From Bradyrhizobium jicamae (GTDB lineage: Bacteria > Pseudomonadota > Alphaproteobacteria > Rhizobiales > Xanthobacteraceae): a stretch of DNA of 64,000 nt. Shown here piece by piece: positions 8,508 through 16,673 of the stretch (positions within the stretch are counted from its first letter, which is position 1; the number at the start of each line of letters is the position of its first letter). The translations under genes and the position numbers were made by a program. The notes beneath the pieces are model-generated. The model did no database searches. It worked only from the letters and a program-made list of their open reading frames with translations, and was not told the origin of the DNA. Where the stretch lies: positions 16,404 to 80,403 of the forward strand of contig NZ_JAFCKQ010000036.1 in NCBI RefSeq assembly GCF_018130215.1. The letters are read 5' to 3'.

Positions 8508-9308
8508 TCACCCCTTCGGCGTCAGCATCTTGCCTTCGATCTTGGGGAGATCGTCTGATGGTGAGGTGTTGCCGCCGGCGCGGCGGGCTAGCTCGACGGT
8601 AAGGCGCTCGGCGGCTTCGGGCTGCATCAGGCCGAGGATATCGGACATCTTGCGCGGCTGGATCTGCGAGGCGATCTCGTAGAGCACGCTCATGTCGAGG
8701 CGGTCGAACACCTTGGCGGCGTCCTTCGGCTTCATGTTCTCGTACATCGTGACGATGCCCTTGAAGCGGGCGGCGTCGGCCTTGGCCTTCTCGGCCGCGG
8801 CGGCGTTCGCCTGGGCATCATTGGCCTTGGCTTCCTCGACCTTGGCCTCGATGCGCTTCTCGGCGGCCTTCAGGAGGCTTTCACGGATATCGACCTCGCG
8901 CGCCCGCTGCTCGATCTCCTGGCGGCGCGCCTGCAGCCGCTCCAGGATCGCGCGCTCGGACGCCGACACCGGCGCGGTCTGATCCATGTTGACCACGACG
9001 CCGTCGGGCTTGGGCACGGCGGCTGCGGGCGGTGCGGGCTTCGGCGCCTCGGTCTTCTCATCCTTCTTTTCGGCTTCCACCGATCCCGTGATGTCGGAGG
9101 AATCGGCCTTCACCGTGGTGTCGGCGGCAACCCTGCGGGCGCCGGGAAAGTTGATATTGTCCTGGGCCCATGAGCGGCCGGCCGACGGCGAATCGTAGTC
9201 GAACACATAGCCGCCATCGAGCACGAGGCCGGCGATCTTCAGCACCATCAGGCCGAAGATCGCGACCAGCACAACCGGCATCACCCTGATGTCACGGAAC
9301 GACTTCAT
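8508..9308 (-). CDS. MotE-family flagellar protein (MgtE N-like domain)
   Basis: A 266-residue protein with one N-terminal membrane helix (about residues 10-30) and a Pro/Ala-rich linker. A charged coiled coil spans about 115-190, and the C-terminal domain (YENMKPKDAAKVFDRLD onward) resembles the MgtE intracellular N domain. In rhizobia MotE is a periplasmic chaperone for motor proteins, and related FlbB/MotE proteins lie in flagellar clusters. Its start overlaps the stop of the DUF6468 gene by 4 bases, so it is the last gene of the fliL-fliM operon. The call rests on domain layout and context. Confidence 0.82.
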   Translation of the reverse strand: MKSFRDIRVMPVVLVAIFGLMVLKIAGLVLDGGYVFDYDSPSAGRSWAQDNINFPGARRVAADTTVKADSSDITGSVEAEKKDEKTEAPKPAPPAAAVPKPDGVVVNMDQTAPVSASERAILERLQARRQEIEQRAREVDIRESLLKAAEKRIEAKVEEAKANDAQANAAAAEKAKADAARFKGIVTMYENMKPKDAAKVFDRLDMSVLYEIASQIQPRKMSDILGLMQPEAAERLTVELARRAGGNTSPSDDLPKIEGKMLTPKG

Positions 9309-9760
9309 GCAGCGAGGCCGCTGGCCCTCCGGCGCTCGGTGAAGGCTTCGGCGGCCGCGGCGACCGCACGCGCGCCCGAGACCCGCGGCGCCGGTGCAGG
9401 AGCGGGCGTGGGCGCCGGCGCAGGTTCAGCCGGCCGCGCCGCCAGCGCGATCTTGGACAGGCGGCGCACCACGTTATCGCCTTCGGCGAGCTGGCCCTTC
9501 AGCTGCATCGACATCGCGGCTGCCGCGTCGATCTGATTGCCGAGATTCTCGTTGACGTCGCGCACGGTGTGCTTGAGCCCGCCGATCGCGCGTTCGGCGA
9601 TCTCGGTCGCGGTGATCAGCTCGGCGATGACAGCCTTCAGCGAGTGCTCGTCCGCCTTCAGCCGCTGCAGCCGCTTGTTGAGCAGCCAGCAATAGCCGAT
9701 CGTCAGCATCAGAAGCACCGCAACCAGACTCTCGATTGCCATGCCCAGCAAATGACTCAT
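9305..9760 (-). CDS. DUF6468 flagellar-cluster membrane protein
   Basis: A 151-residue protein: one N-terminal transmembrane helix (about residues 5-27), a predicted coiled coil (about 30-95), then a Pro/Ala-rich stretch with repeated AP units and a basic tail. Proteins of this type sit next to fliM in Rhizobiales, and their function is unknown. The ATG at 9760 overlaps the fliM stop as ATGA, and the end overlaps the motE start, so translation of the three genes is probably coupled. The longer open frame upstream runs through fliM in another frame and is not coding. Confidence 0.78.
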   Translation of the reverse strand: MSHLLGMAIESLVAVLLMLTIGYCWLLNKRLQRLKADEHSLKAVIAELITATEIAERAIGGLKHTVRDVNENLGNQIDAAAAMSMQLKGQLAEGDNVVRRLSKIALAARPAEPAPAPTPAPAPAPRVSGARAVAAAAEAFTERRRASGLAA

Positions 9761-10959
9761 GGAGCCTCCATCATCTTGGTCTGCTCGTCCGCCTTCTCGA
9801 ACATCGCGAAGGTGGTTTGTGGTTTGCGCAAATTCTTGGTGACGCGGATCGCGACGCGGTCGCCGACCCGGCCCATCCGCCCCTCGGTCAGGGTGACATT
9901 GCCGCAGCGCACGGAGACCAGCGAATTGGCTCCGATATCCAGCGGCAGCGTGTCGCCGACCTTCAGCCGCATCAGCTGCTTCAGCGGGATGTCGGCCTCG
10001 TAGAGCACGGCGTCGACCGAGATCTCGGCCTGCGCCACCTCGGTGGCGAAATGGCCTTCCCAGATCGGGTCGCGGCCGAACTTTTCGCCCATGAACATCT
10101 GCAACAGCACGTTGCGGATCGGCTCGATGGTGGCGTAGGGCAGCAGCAGCTCGACATTGCCGCCGCGGTCTTCCATGTCGATGCGCAGGCGCACCAGGAT
10201 CGCGGCATTGGCCGGACGACTGATCGCGGCAAAGCGCGGATTGGTCTCCAGCCGATCGATCGTGAAGGTCACCGGCGACAGCGGGCGGAACGCCTGCTCG
10301 GCATCCGCCAGCACGACCTCGACCAGCCGCTTCACCAGATTGGTCTCGATCGTGGTGTAGGGCCGGCCCTCGATGCGCAGCTGGGTCTGGCCGCGGCGGC
10401 CGCCGAGCAGCACGTCGATCATCGAATAGATCAGGCTGGAATCGACGGTGGCGAGGCCGAAATTCTCCCATTCCTCCGCCTTGAACACCGAGAGCACCGC
10501 CGGCAGCGGGATCGAGTTCATGTAGTCGCCGAAGCGCACCGAGGTGATGCGGTCGAGCGAGACCTCGACGTTGTCGGAGGTGAAGTTGCGCAGGCTCGTC
10601 GTCATCAACCGCACCAGGCGGTCGAACACGATTTCGAGCATCGGAAGGCGCTCGTAGGACACCATCGCGGAATCGATGATGGCGCGGATGCCGGAATGAT
10701 CGTCGAGGTTGACGTCGCCGACGGTGAAGCCGAGGAGATTGTCGATCTCCTCCTGCGACAGCACGCGCTCGCCATTGGTGCTCTTGGTGCCGAAGTCGCG
10801 GCTGCCGTCCTCGACCATGGCCGCCCATTGCAGCGCCATGCTCTCGGTGAGCTCGTTCTTGGCGGCTTCCGATGCGGCGGTCGCGGGGTCCTCGGAATCG
10901 AGCGAGGCTTCCCATTGCGCCGCAATGGCGTCCTGGTCCATCTGGTCGTTGCCGGCCAT
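9757..10959 (-). CDS. fliM: Flagellar motor switch protein FliM
   Basis: A 400-residue C-ring protein that binds CheY-P and reverses flagellar rotation. The start of the fold is LSQEEIDNLLGF (about residues 67-78), the usual FliM/FliN-binding element. The middle CheC-like domain includes the GGRRG loop, and the SpoA (FliN-like) domain is C-terminal. About 65 extra N-terminal residues precede the LSQEEID element, longer than in enteric FliM. The gene follows fliL by 17 bases and overlaps the DUF6468 start by 4 bases. No fliN is seen nearby. Confidence 0.95.
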   Translation of the reverse strand: MAGNDQMDQDAIAAQWEASLDSEDPATAASEAAKNELTESMALQWAAMVEDGSRDFGTKSTNGERVLSQEEIDNLLGFTVGDVNLDDHSGIRAIIDSAMVSYERLPMLEIVFDRLVRLMTTSLRNFTSDNVEVSLDRITSVRFGDYMNSIPLPAVLSVFKAEEWENFGLATVDSSLIYSMIDVLLGGRRGQTQLRIEGRPYTTIETNLVKRLVEVVLADAEQAFRPLSPVTFTIDRLETNPRFAAISRPANAAILVRLRIDMEDRGGNVELLLPYATIEPIRNVLLQMFMGEKFGRDPIWEGHFATEVAQAEISVDAVLYEADIPLKQLMRLKVGDTLPLDIGANSLVSVRCGNVTLTEGRMGRVGDRVAIRVTKNLRKPQTTFAMFEKADEQTKMMEAP

Positions 10960-10976
10960 GGCTTATCCCTGCCCCG

Positions 10977-11471
10977 TCACTGGATCACGACTTCCTTGAA
11001 CAGCACTGCGCTCACCTGGTTGGGCGCGACCGCGAGATTGACCCGCTTGGTCAGCTCCTCCTTGAGGCGGAACAGGCCAGCCGAGCCGTTGAGGTCGCTC
11101 GGGCGCAGCTCGCGCATATAGGTCTGGAACAGGTCGGTGACGCGCGGCAGCGACGGCTTGATGGCCTCGGCCTGCTTCTCTTCCTTGACCTCGAGCACGA
11201 GCTTCAGTTTCAGGTATTGCACGCGTTCGCCGGGGGCGCCGACCAGGTTGACCAGCATGTCGGGGATGTCGACGAAGGACGGCGGCTTCGGCGGCGGCGC
11301 GGCCTCGGCGTGCTGCTCGTCGCCATGGCCACGCATGAAGAAGAACCATCCGGCACCGGCGCCGACCACGACGAGGAAGCCTGCCGCGGCGAGGATCAGC
11401 TTGAGCTTGCCCTTCTTCGCAGGCGCGGCTGCTGCGCCTTCAGCGCCTTCCGTCTTGTCCTCGTCAGCCAT
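10977..11471 (-). CDS. fliL: Flagellar basal body-associated protein FliL
   Basis: A 164-residue inner-membrane protein that surrounds the stator and supports torque. A single helix (about residues 24-46, LILAAAGFLVVVGAGAGWFF) follows a short cytoplasmic tail. A Pro-rich linker comes next, then the periplasmic FliL domain with YLKLKLVLEV and the C-terminal VLFKEVVIQ. It is the first gene of the minus-strand operon fliL-fliM-DUF6468-motE. A CtrA-like box lies 125 bases upstream, which fits an early (class II) flagellar gene. Confidence 0.93.
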   Translation of the reverse strand: MADEDKTEGAEGAAAAPAKKGKLKLILAAAGFLVVVGAGAGWFFFMRGHGDEQHAEAAPPPKPPSFVDIPDMLVNLVGAPGERVQYLKLKLVLEVKEEKQAEAIKPSLPRVTDLFQTYMRELRPSDLNGSAGLFRLKEELTKRVNLAVAPNQVSAVLFKEVVIQ

Positions 11472-11595
11472 CGTCCGCCCGCTTCACCTTGAGAGGGATG
11501 CGAACGCGATTGCCACCAGCCTTGGCTTGAAGACGCGATACAAATGCCGCCGGAGCATACGCGCCCCAATGGCGGCAACTCTGGAGTGACAATGG

Positions 11596-11610
11596 TTAAC
11601 GGAACCTTAG
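11596..11610 (-). promoter_or_regulatory. CtrA-like binding site upstream of fliL
   Basis: TTAA-N7-TTAG reads on the plus strand. On the minus strand, toward fliL, it is CTAA-GGTTCCG-TTAACC, one base off the CtrA consensus TTAA-N7-TTAAC. The 11 bases CCGTTAACCAT on the minus strand (11592-11602) are identical to those in the site before fliX at 32.4 kb. In Caulobacter CtrA drives early flagellar operons of just these kinds. Assignment is by pattern and context only. Confidence 0.55.
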
Positions 11611-11727
11611 GATTACCGTTCAACTAGGAAAAAACTGCCGGGCAAACATGGTCAACAAGACCTTTCTGCCGCCCTGCTCCACATCCGGAAATCCGTCTAA
11701 CCCATTCACACAGCACAATATTCCAAG

Positions 11728-11744
11728 TTGGCACGGCTTTCGCT
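11728..11744 (+). promoter_or_regulatory. Sigma-54 (RpoN) promoter of the flgFGAH operon
   Basis: TTGGCACGGCTTTCGCT has GG at 11730-11731 and GC at 11742-11743, exactly ten bases apart. It carries the full -24 element TGGCACG; the -12 element is TCGC instead of TTGC. Transcription would begin near 11755, about 100 bases before flgF and right at the start of the structured leader. The flgI promoter at 32.5 kb has the same TGGCACG-N4-TCGC form. Late flagellar genes of Caulobacter-type systems use sigma-54 with FlbD. Confidence 0.75.
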
Positions 11745-11754
11745 GAGAGGATGG

Positions 11755-11857
11755 CGTGACCTCGAGGGTTTGGGAGAACCCGGAGGTCAACGCCGATCCG
11801 GTCGAAGGCTTGGGAGAGCCTCTCGCAATCGGGTCACCTCACAGGGGAGAACCACCG
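11755..11857 (+). ncRNA. Structured 5' leader of flgF with two covarying hairpins (flg-Rhizobiales-like)
   Basis: Two stem-loops share the loop TGGGAG but have different, self-complementary stems: GGGTT/AACCC (11766-11781) and AGGCT/AGCCT (11806-11821). The first is extended by GACCTC/GAGGTC (11758-11763 with 11783-11788). GTGACC (11756-11761) could instead pair with GGTCAC (11832-11837), giving a competing closing stem. The AGGGGAGA ribosome site of flgF follows. I recall a flg-Rhizobiales RNA motif described in leaders of flagellar operons of this order; whether this is that motif needs a covariance search. It may control translation of flgF. Confidence 0.65.
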
Positions 11858-12622
11858 ATGCAGAATGCGCTTCTGATCGGACTATCGAAGCAGATGGTGC
11901 TGGAACGGCAGATCGACGTCGTCGCCAACAACATCGCCAACATGAACACCAACGGTTTCAAGGCCGACCGTTCGCTGTTCGAGGAATATCTGTCGTCGAG
12001 CGCGCATGAGGACAATTTCGCGCCCCGCGACCGCCGCGTCTCGTTCGTCCAGGACCGCGCCACCTATCACGACTTCTCGCAGGGCCCGACCGAAGAAACC
12101 AAGAACCCGCTCGACGTCGAGATCGACGGCGGTGGCTTCCTGGCTGTGCAGACGCCCGCCGGCGAGCGCTACACCCGCGACGGCAGCCTGCAGATCAACA
12201 ACCAGGGCCAGCTCGTCACCGCCGAGGGCTACCAGGTGCTCGGCAATTCCGGCCCGATCGTGTTCCAGCAGACCGACCACGACGTCAGCATCGCCGCGGA
12301 CGGCGAGATCTCGGTGCAGGAAGGCACCTCGAGGACCGACTCGATCCGCGGCAAGCTGCGCCTCGTCTCGTTCGCGCAGGCCCAGAGCCTGCTGAAGGAA
12401 GGCTCCAACCTCTATTCACCAGGCGAGGGCAACGCGCCGATCGCCGATACCGAGTCGACGGTGCGGCAGGGCTTCATCGAGAAGTCCAACGTCAATTCGG
12501 TCACCGAGATGAGCCGCATGATCGAGATCTCGCGGACCTACGCCCAAATCGCGACGCTGCTGCAGCAGCAGAGCGACCTGCACAAATCGGCGATCGAGAA
12601 GCTCGCCGACGTGCCGACCTGA
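11858..12622 (+). CDS. flgF: Flagellar proximal rod protein FlgF
   Basis: A 254-residue rod protein exported through the flagellar type III system. The N-terminal helix has the rod/hook signature VVANNIANMNTNGFKADR (from about residue 20), and the C-terminal helix is rich in Gln/Ser (LLQQQSDLHKSAIEKLADV). The start is the ATG at 11858, preceded by AGGGGAGA. An in-frame extension back to 11756 would run through the RNA-like leader and has no homology to the family. It is the first gene of flgF-flgG-flgA-flgH under a sigma-54 promoter, 15 bases before flgG. Confidence 0.95.
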   Translation: MQNALLIGLSKQMVLERQIDVVANNIANMNTNGFKADRSLFEEYLSSSAHEDNFAPRDRRVSFVQDRATYHDFSQGPTEETKNPLDVEIDGGGFLAVQTPAGERYTRDGSLQINNQGQLVTAEGYQVLGNSGPIVFQQTDHDVSIAADGEISVQEGTSRTDSIRGKLRLVSFAQAQSLLKEGSNLYSPGEGNAPIADTESTVRQGFIEKSNVNSVTEMSRMIEISRTYAQIATLLQQQSDLHKSAIEKLADVPT

Positions 12623-12637
12623 CGGGGGAACTGACCC

Positions 12638-13426
12638 ATGCGCGCACTTTATACCGCGGCGACCGGGATGGCGGCCCAGGAGCTCAACGTCCAGGTCATC
12701 TCCAACAACATCGCGAACCTGCAGACCACCGGCTACAAGAAGCAACGCGCCGCGTTTCAGGACCTGATCTACGACCATGTGCGCCGGGTCGGCGCGCAGG
12801 CCTCGCAGCAGAACACCATCCTGCCTGTCGGCATCGACCTCGGCGGCGGCGTCAAGACCGTCGGCACGCCGCGGATGATGACGCAGGGCACGCTATCGCC
12901 CACGGGCAACACGCTCGACGTCGCGATCCGCGGCGACGGCTTCTTCAAGATCCTGATGCCGGACGGCACCTTCACCTACACCCGCGACGGTTCGTTCCAG
13001 ATGGACAACCAGGGCCGCATCGTCAACGCGCAGGGCAACCCGGTGCAGCCGACGATCACGATCCCGCAGAACGCCTCCGGAATCACCATCAACACCCAGG
13101 GCCAGGTCTCGGTGACGCTGCCGGGCCAGACCGCCTCCACGACGATCGGCCAGATCGGCCTGACGCGCTTCATCAACGAGGCCGGCCTCAACCCGATCGG
13201 CGACAATCTGTTCCAGGATACGCCGGCGTCCGGCCAGCCGCAGGACGGCATCGCCTCGACCGACGGCTATGGCGACATGCAGCAGGGCAATCTCGAGCAG
13301 GCCAATGTCGAGGTCGTCAGCGAAATCTCCAATCTGATCGCAGCCCAGCGTGCCTACGAGATGAACTCCAAGGTGATCTCCGCCGCCGACCAGATGATGC
13401 AGACCACGTCCCAACTGTTCCGCTGA
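12638..13426 (+). CDS. flgG: Flagellar distal rod protein FlgG
   Basis: A 262-residue distal rod subunit, the usual length. The N-terminus carries ALYTAATGMAAQELNVQVIS and the NNIANLQTTGYK rod signature; the C-terminus has SNLIAAQRAYEMNSKVIS and ends in QTTSQLFR. The central DGFFKILMPDGTFTYTRDG block is typical. It forms the part of the rod that crosses the L and P rings, made by flgH in this operon and flgI at 32.6 kb. It lies 15 bases after flgF and 2 bases or more before flgA. Confidence 0.96.
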   Translation: MRALYTAATGMAAQELNVQVISNNIANLQTTGYKKQRAAFQDLIYDHVRRVGAQASQQNTILPVGIDLGGGVKTVGTPRMMTQGTLSPTGNTLDVAIRGDGFFKILMPDGTFTYTRDGSFQMDNQGRIVNAQGNPVQPTITIPQNASGITINTQGQVSVTLPGQTASTTIGQIGLTRFINEAGLNPIGDNLFQDTPASGQPQDGIASTDGYGDMQQGNLEQANVEVVSEISNLIAAQRAYEMNSKVISAADQMMQTTSQLFR

Positions 13427-13428
13427 GG

Positions 13429-14520
13429 ATGATGTCGATGATCGCCCGCCCTCTCCTGACCGCCGCCGCCCTGCTGATGGTCTCCGCGACCGCTCTGGCG
13501 GTCACCGTGGCGCCATCGGTCGCGCAAAGCGCCGGTGCCGGCGCGAGCGAGACCATCGCGCCGCCGGCACTGCGCGGCAACGTCACGGTGTCCGACGACA
13601 TCGTGCGGGTCGGCGACCTCGTCGAGAATGCCGGCAGCTCGGCCAGCATCGCGATCTACCGTGCGCCCGATCTCGGCACCACCGGAACGCTGCCGGTCGC
13701 GCAGGTACTCAACATCCTGCGCGCCCGTCAGGTGATCGGCGTCGACACCCGCGATCTCAAGGAAATCACCGTGACGCGGCCGGCGCGCACCATCGACGCC
13801 AAGGAGATCGAGCAGCAGGTCGCGCGCGCGCTCGATCACCGCCACGGCCTCGGCGATGCCGCCAACGTCAGCCTGACCTTCGACCGCGATCCCGGCGATA
13901 TCAGGTTGGAATCCACCAACAGCGGCGCGTTGCAGCCCGTCGCGGCACGCTACGAGCCGCGCACCGCCCGCTTCGACGTCACCTTCGAGATCGGCAACGA
14001 CACCGGCGCCGCGCCGCTCAAGCTGCGCTTCACCGGCACTGCAATCGAGACCATCGAGGCTGCGATCCTGACCCGCACGCTCGAGCGCGGCGACGTGCTG
14101 AAGGCGTCCGACGTGGTGGTCGAACGCCGCCCGAAGGCCGAGGTCGGAAACGACGCCGCAGTGCGCGACAGCGTGATCGGCATGCAGGCCCGCCGTCAGA
14201 TCGGCGCCGGCCGCGCGCTGCGCGTCACCGATCTCGCCAAGCCCGATCTGGTCACCCGCGACCAGAACGTCACGCTGATCTACCAGAACGGCGGTCTGTA
14301 TCTGACGATCCGCGGCAAGGCGATGGATGGCGGCGCCGAAGGCGACGTCGTCAGCGTGATGAATCTGCAGTCCCAGCGCGTCATCTCCGGCACCGTGATC
14401 GGCCGCGGACAGGTTGCGATCGCAGTCGCCACCCCGCGCCCGGCGCCGGTCGCCGACGCGACCACCGCGCCTGGCTCCGCTCCGATCAAGCTCAGTTCAG
14501 TTGCTCCAAACGCCGAGTAA
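13429..14520 (+). CDS. flgA: Flagellar P-ring assembly chaperone FlgA
   Basis: Up to 363 residues; periplasmic chaperone for P-ring assembly by FlgI. There is a Sec signal at residues 1-32 (hydrophobic core ALLMVSATALAV, AQS cleavage region). The long N-terminal part contains DDIVRVGDLVENAG, and the C-terminal SAF-type domain (about 215-335) has LERGDVLKASDVVVERRP and ends in VIGRGQVAIAV. A Pro/Ala-rich tail follows. Three ATGs lie at 13429, 13432 and 13438; GAGG at 13425-13428 best suits 13438. It is longer than enteric FlgA because of the N-terminal part, as usual in this order. Confidence 0.9.
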   Translation: MMSMIARPLLTAAALLMVSATALAVTVAPSVAQSAGAGASETIAPPALRGNVTVSDDIVRVGDLVENAGSSASIAIYRAPDLGTTGTLPVAQVLNILRARQVIGVDTRDLKEITVTRPARTIDAKEIEQQVARALDHRHGLGDAANVSLTFDRDPGDIRLESTNSGALQPVAARYEPRTARFDVTFEIGNDTGAAPLKLRFTGTAIETIEAAILTRTLERGDVLKASDVVVERRPKAEVGNDAAVRDSVIGMQARRQIGAGRALRVTDLAKPDLVTRDQNVTLIYQNGGLYLTIRGKAMDGGAEGDVVSVMNLQSQRVISGTVIGRGQVAIAVATPRPAPVADATTAPGSAPIKLSSVAPNAE

Positions 14521-14524
14521 GTTC

Positions 14525-15277
14525 ATGTCCCCGTTTCGTATCAACCGTCTCCTGTTGACCAGCTCCCTGCTCGTGCTCGGAACCATCGCCAGCGGTTGCT
14601 CATCGATCGACCGTCTCTCCCAGATCGGCGAGCAGCCGAAGCTGACCGCGATCGACAATCCGACCACAGCTCCCGGCTACAAGCCGGTGCAGATGCCGAT
14701 GCCGAAGCCCGAGGTCGCCTCCTACAGCCCGAACTCGCTGTGGCGAAGCGGCTCCCGCGCCTTCTTCAAGGACCAGCGCGCCGCACGCGTGGGCGACATC
14801 CTGACCGTCACGGTGAACATCACCGACAAGGCCGCGATCGCCAACGAGACGCAACGCAGCCGCACCAGCACCGAAGATTCCGGCGTCACCAACTTCCTGG
14901 GATCGCAGACCATCACGCAGGCCAACAAGATCCTGCCCGGCCGCCTGCTCACCACCGATTCGACGTCCAACAGCGACGGCAAGGGTTCGGTGAACCGCCA
15001 GGAAGCCCTGCAGACCAACGTCGCCGCCGTCGTCACCCAGGTGCTGCCGAACGGCAACCTCGTGGTCGAAGGCAAGCAGGAGATCCGGGTCAACTACGAA
15101 ATCCGCGAACTCGTCGTCGCCGGCATCGTGCGCCCGGAGGACATCCAGAGCGACAACACCATCGATTCGTCGAAGATCGCACAGGCCCGCATCGCCTATG
15201 GCGGCCGCGGCCAGATCACCGACGTGCAACAGCCGCGCTACGGCCAACAGGTGATGGACGTCCTGCTACCGTTCTAA
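14525..15277 (+). CDS. flgH: Flagellar L-ring lipoprotein FlgH
   Basis: A 250-residue outer-membrane lipoprotein forming the L ring. The signal has the lipobox LGTIASGC, with the lipidated Cys at about residue 23. Downstream are the family blocks SLWRSGSRAFFKDQRAARVG, ILTVTVNITDKA and NGNLVVEGKQEIRVN, and the end QPRYGQQVMDVLLPF. The ATG at 14525 starts 5 bases after the flgA stop; a longer frame from 14414 overlaps flgA and lacks the signal position. It is the last gene of the operon, followed by a strong terminator hairpin. Confidence 0.95.
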   Translation: MSPFRINRLLLTSSLLVLGTIASGCSSIDRLSQIGEQPKLTAIDNPTTAPGYKPVQMPMPKPEVASYSPNSLWRSGSRAFFKDQRAARVGDILTVTVNITDKAAIANETQRSRTSTEDSGVTNFLGSQTITQANKILPGRLLTTDSTSNSDGKGSVNRQEALQTNVAAVVTQVLPNGNLVVEGKQEIRVNYEIRELVVAGIVRPEDIQSDNTIDSSKIAQARIAYGGRGQITDVQQPRYGQQVMDVLLPF

Positions 15278-15378
15278 GACAGCGGGAACCGGTTTTCGGA
15301 ACTGGATCATGCCCGACTGAAGAGTCTTCACGAGCTCCCACATCTCGTCGCGAACCTAGGCGCGGCGCGGTGTACCGG

Positions 15379-15420
15379 CACGGCCCTCGCTAGCTCCCCT
15401 GGCGAGGGCCGTGTCATTTT
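15379..15420 (+). terminator. Rho-independent-type terminator after flgH
   Basis: A perfect 12-base-pair stem: CACGGCCCTCGC (15379-15390) pairs with GCGAGGGCCGTG (15402-15413) around an 11-base loop. It is followed by TCATTTT. It lies 100 bases after the flgH stop, ending the flgFGAH transcript. Confidence 0.8.
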
Positions 15421-15572
15421 CTGACGTGGCGGAAGCTGCGCGAACTGCGCCCGATACCTCCGCGCGCAGATTCCACGATCGCCTTCTCGACTCGTTAACC
15501 GTCGCCGCAACGCGCAGTGGCGGTCGGCGCGATTGCACCGTAGCAAGGCGGCAACGCAGGGTTTTCCAGTTG

Positions 15573-16019
15573 ATGGCCATGCTCAGGGACGGTCAGTATG
15601 CGGCGTGGTTCCGGACGCCGCGCGGCGAAGGTACCGGAATTGTCCGTCTCGCAGACGGCAAGATCTCAGGCGGCGACACGATGTTCGCCTATGGCGGCAC
15701 CTACGAGGTCGACGACAACAATTTCACCGCGACTTTGACGACGCGCCGCTTCGCCGAGAGCTCGAGCACAACCGTGTTCGGTTGCGACGAGGTCGAGGCG
15801 CGGCTGACCGGCCGGTTCAACGGCACCACCGCGGTGTGCTGGGGAGCAGCCAAGGAGGCGCCCGGCATCCGCTTCGAGGCCACGCTGTTCCTGCAGCAGC
15901 AGGAGCTGCCGACCGCGCCCGGCCCGACATCCCCGCCGCCGCGCGGCGACCTCACCAGATTGCCGCAGACGCCGCACAGCCGCCGCGCCGCAAAGCAGAT
16001 CGTGACGCGCCTCACCTGA
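15573..16019 (+). CDS. Conserved hypothetical protein (GrlR-like)
   Basis: A 148-residue protein beginning MAMLRDGQYAAWFRT, with GTGIVRLADGKISGGDTMFA and YGGTYEVDDNNFTATL. This beta-strand pattern resembles small GrlR-type regulatory proteins of alphaproteobacteria. The C-terminal 35 residues are Pro/Arg-rich. No signal peptide. The frame is open from 15411, but the upstream part lacks protein character and overlaps the terminator, so 15573 is preferred although its ribosome site is weak. Function unknown; the assignment to GrlR-like proteins is tentative. Confidence 0.65.
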   Translation: MAMLRDGQYAAWFRTPRGEGTGIVRLADGKISGGDTMFAYGGTYEVDDNNFTATLTTRRFAESSSTTVFGCDEVEARLTGRFNGTTAVCWGAAKEAPGIRFEATLFLQQQELPTAPGPTSPPPRGDLTRLPQTPHSRRAAKQIVTRLT

Positions 16020-16113
16020 ACTCTCACTGATCCGGATGGCGTCTCCCCGCCTCCAGGCGTACCATCGCGCATGCGCCAGGCGCATCCGATCGCAAGCCGG
16101 AAGGGAGGACCTC

Positions 16114-16407
16114 ATGTACGCCGCCATCCGTCAGGCCAGGGCGAAAGCTGGCACCGCCGAAGAACTCGCACGCCGGATCAAGGAAGGCGCGATCCCGATC
16201 ATCAGCGACGTCGAGGGCTTCATGGCCTATTACGTGGTCTATGCCGGCGACGACACGGTGACCGCGATCAGCGTCTTCAACAACTTCGCCGGCGCCGAGG
16301 AGGCCAATCGCCGCGCGCTGACCTGGATCGACGACAATCTCGGTCCGCTCCTGGTCGGCCAGGCCAGCGCGGTGGCAGGTCCCGTGATCGTTCATACCAT
16401 GGCGTGA
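16114..16407 (+). CDS. Small dimeric alpha/beta-barrel protein (antibiotic biosynthesis monooxygenase-like)
   Basis: A 97-residue protein with the beta-alpha-beta-beta-alpha-beta pattern of ABM-type ferredoxin-like folds: YAAIRQARAKAGTAEELARR, then GFMAYYVVYAGDDTVTAISV and NNFAGAEEANRRA. The ATG at 16114 has GGGAGG 9 bases upstream, which settles the start. It probably forms dimers; members bind small hydrophobic or haem-like ligands or have no known activity. It is a single gene on the plus strand, 266 bases before the DUF427 gene. Confidence 0.72.
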   Translation: MYAAIRQARAKAGTAEELARRIKEGAIPIISDVEGFMAYYVVYAGDDTVTAISVFNNFAGAEEANRRALTWIDDNLGPLLVGQASAVAGPVIVHTMA

Positions 16408-16673
16408 CGGCCGGGACCGCGCGAGCCGTCGCGCGCAAGCCGCACGCCCGCGGATCGCGCACGGCTGCGCGCGGCAAGCTTCAGGAAACGTCGTGTGTTG
16501 CGTCGTCCGCATCGGACCCGGCAGCCCATACCAAGGTGTGCGGTCGGACGTACCAAGATGCAGGGCGCGCGGGAGCCCGAAAGTCGCCATCCTTGCCGGG
16601 AAAATTCACGGCCGGATCCGCGGCCGGCGGACACCCGCCGGCGCCGATCGTCAAAACCGATTGGGGAAGCGTC

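Noticed and set aside
9761..10915. Continuation of the DUF6468 frame upstream through fliM
   Set aside because: Shadow of fliM; the DUF6468 start overlaps the fliM stop as ATGA, and the membrane helix begins right after it.
11756..11857. N-terminal extension of FlgF by 34 residues
   Set aside because: The extension encodes no FlgF-like sequence, lies in the hairpin leader, and a better ribosome site precedes the ATG at 11858.
16071..16673. Upstream extension of the DUF427 protein by about 200 residues
   Set aside because: It runs through the ABM-like gene in another frame and lacks recognisable sequence; a good start exists at 16674.
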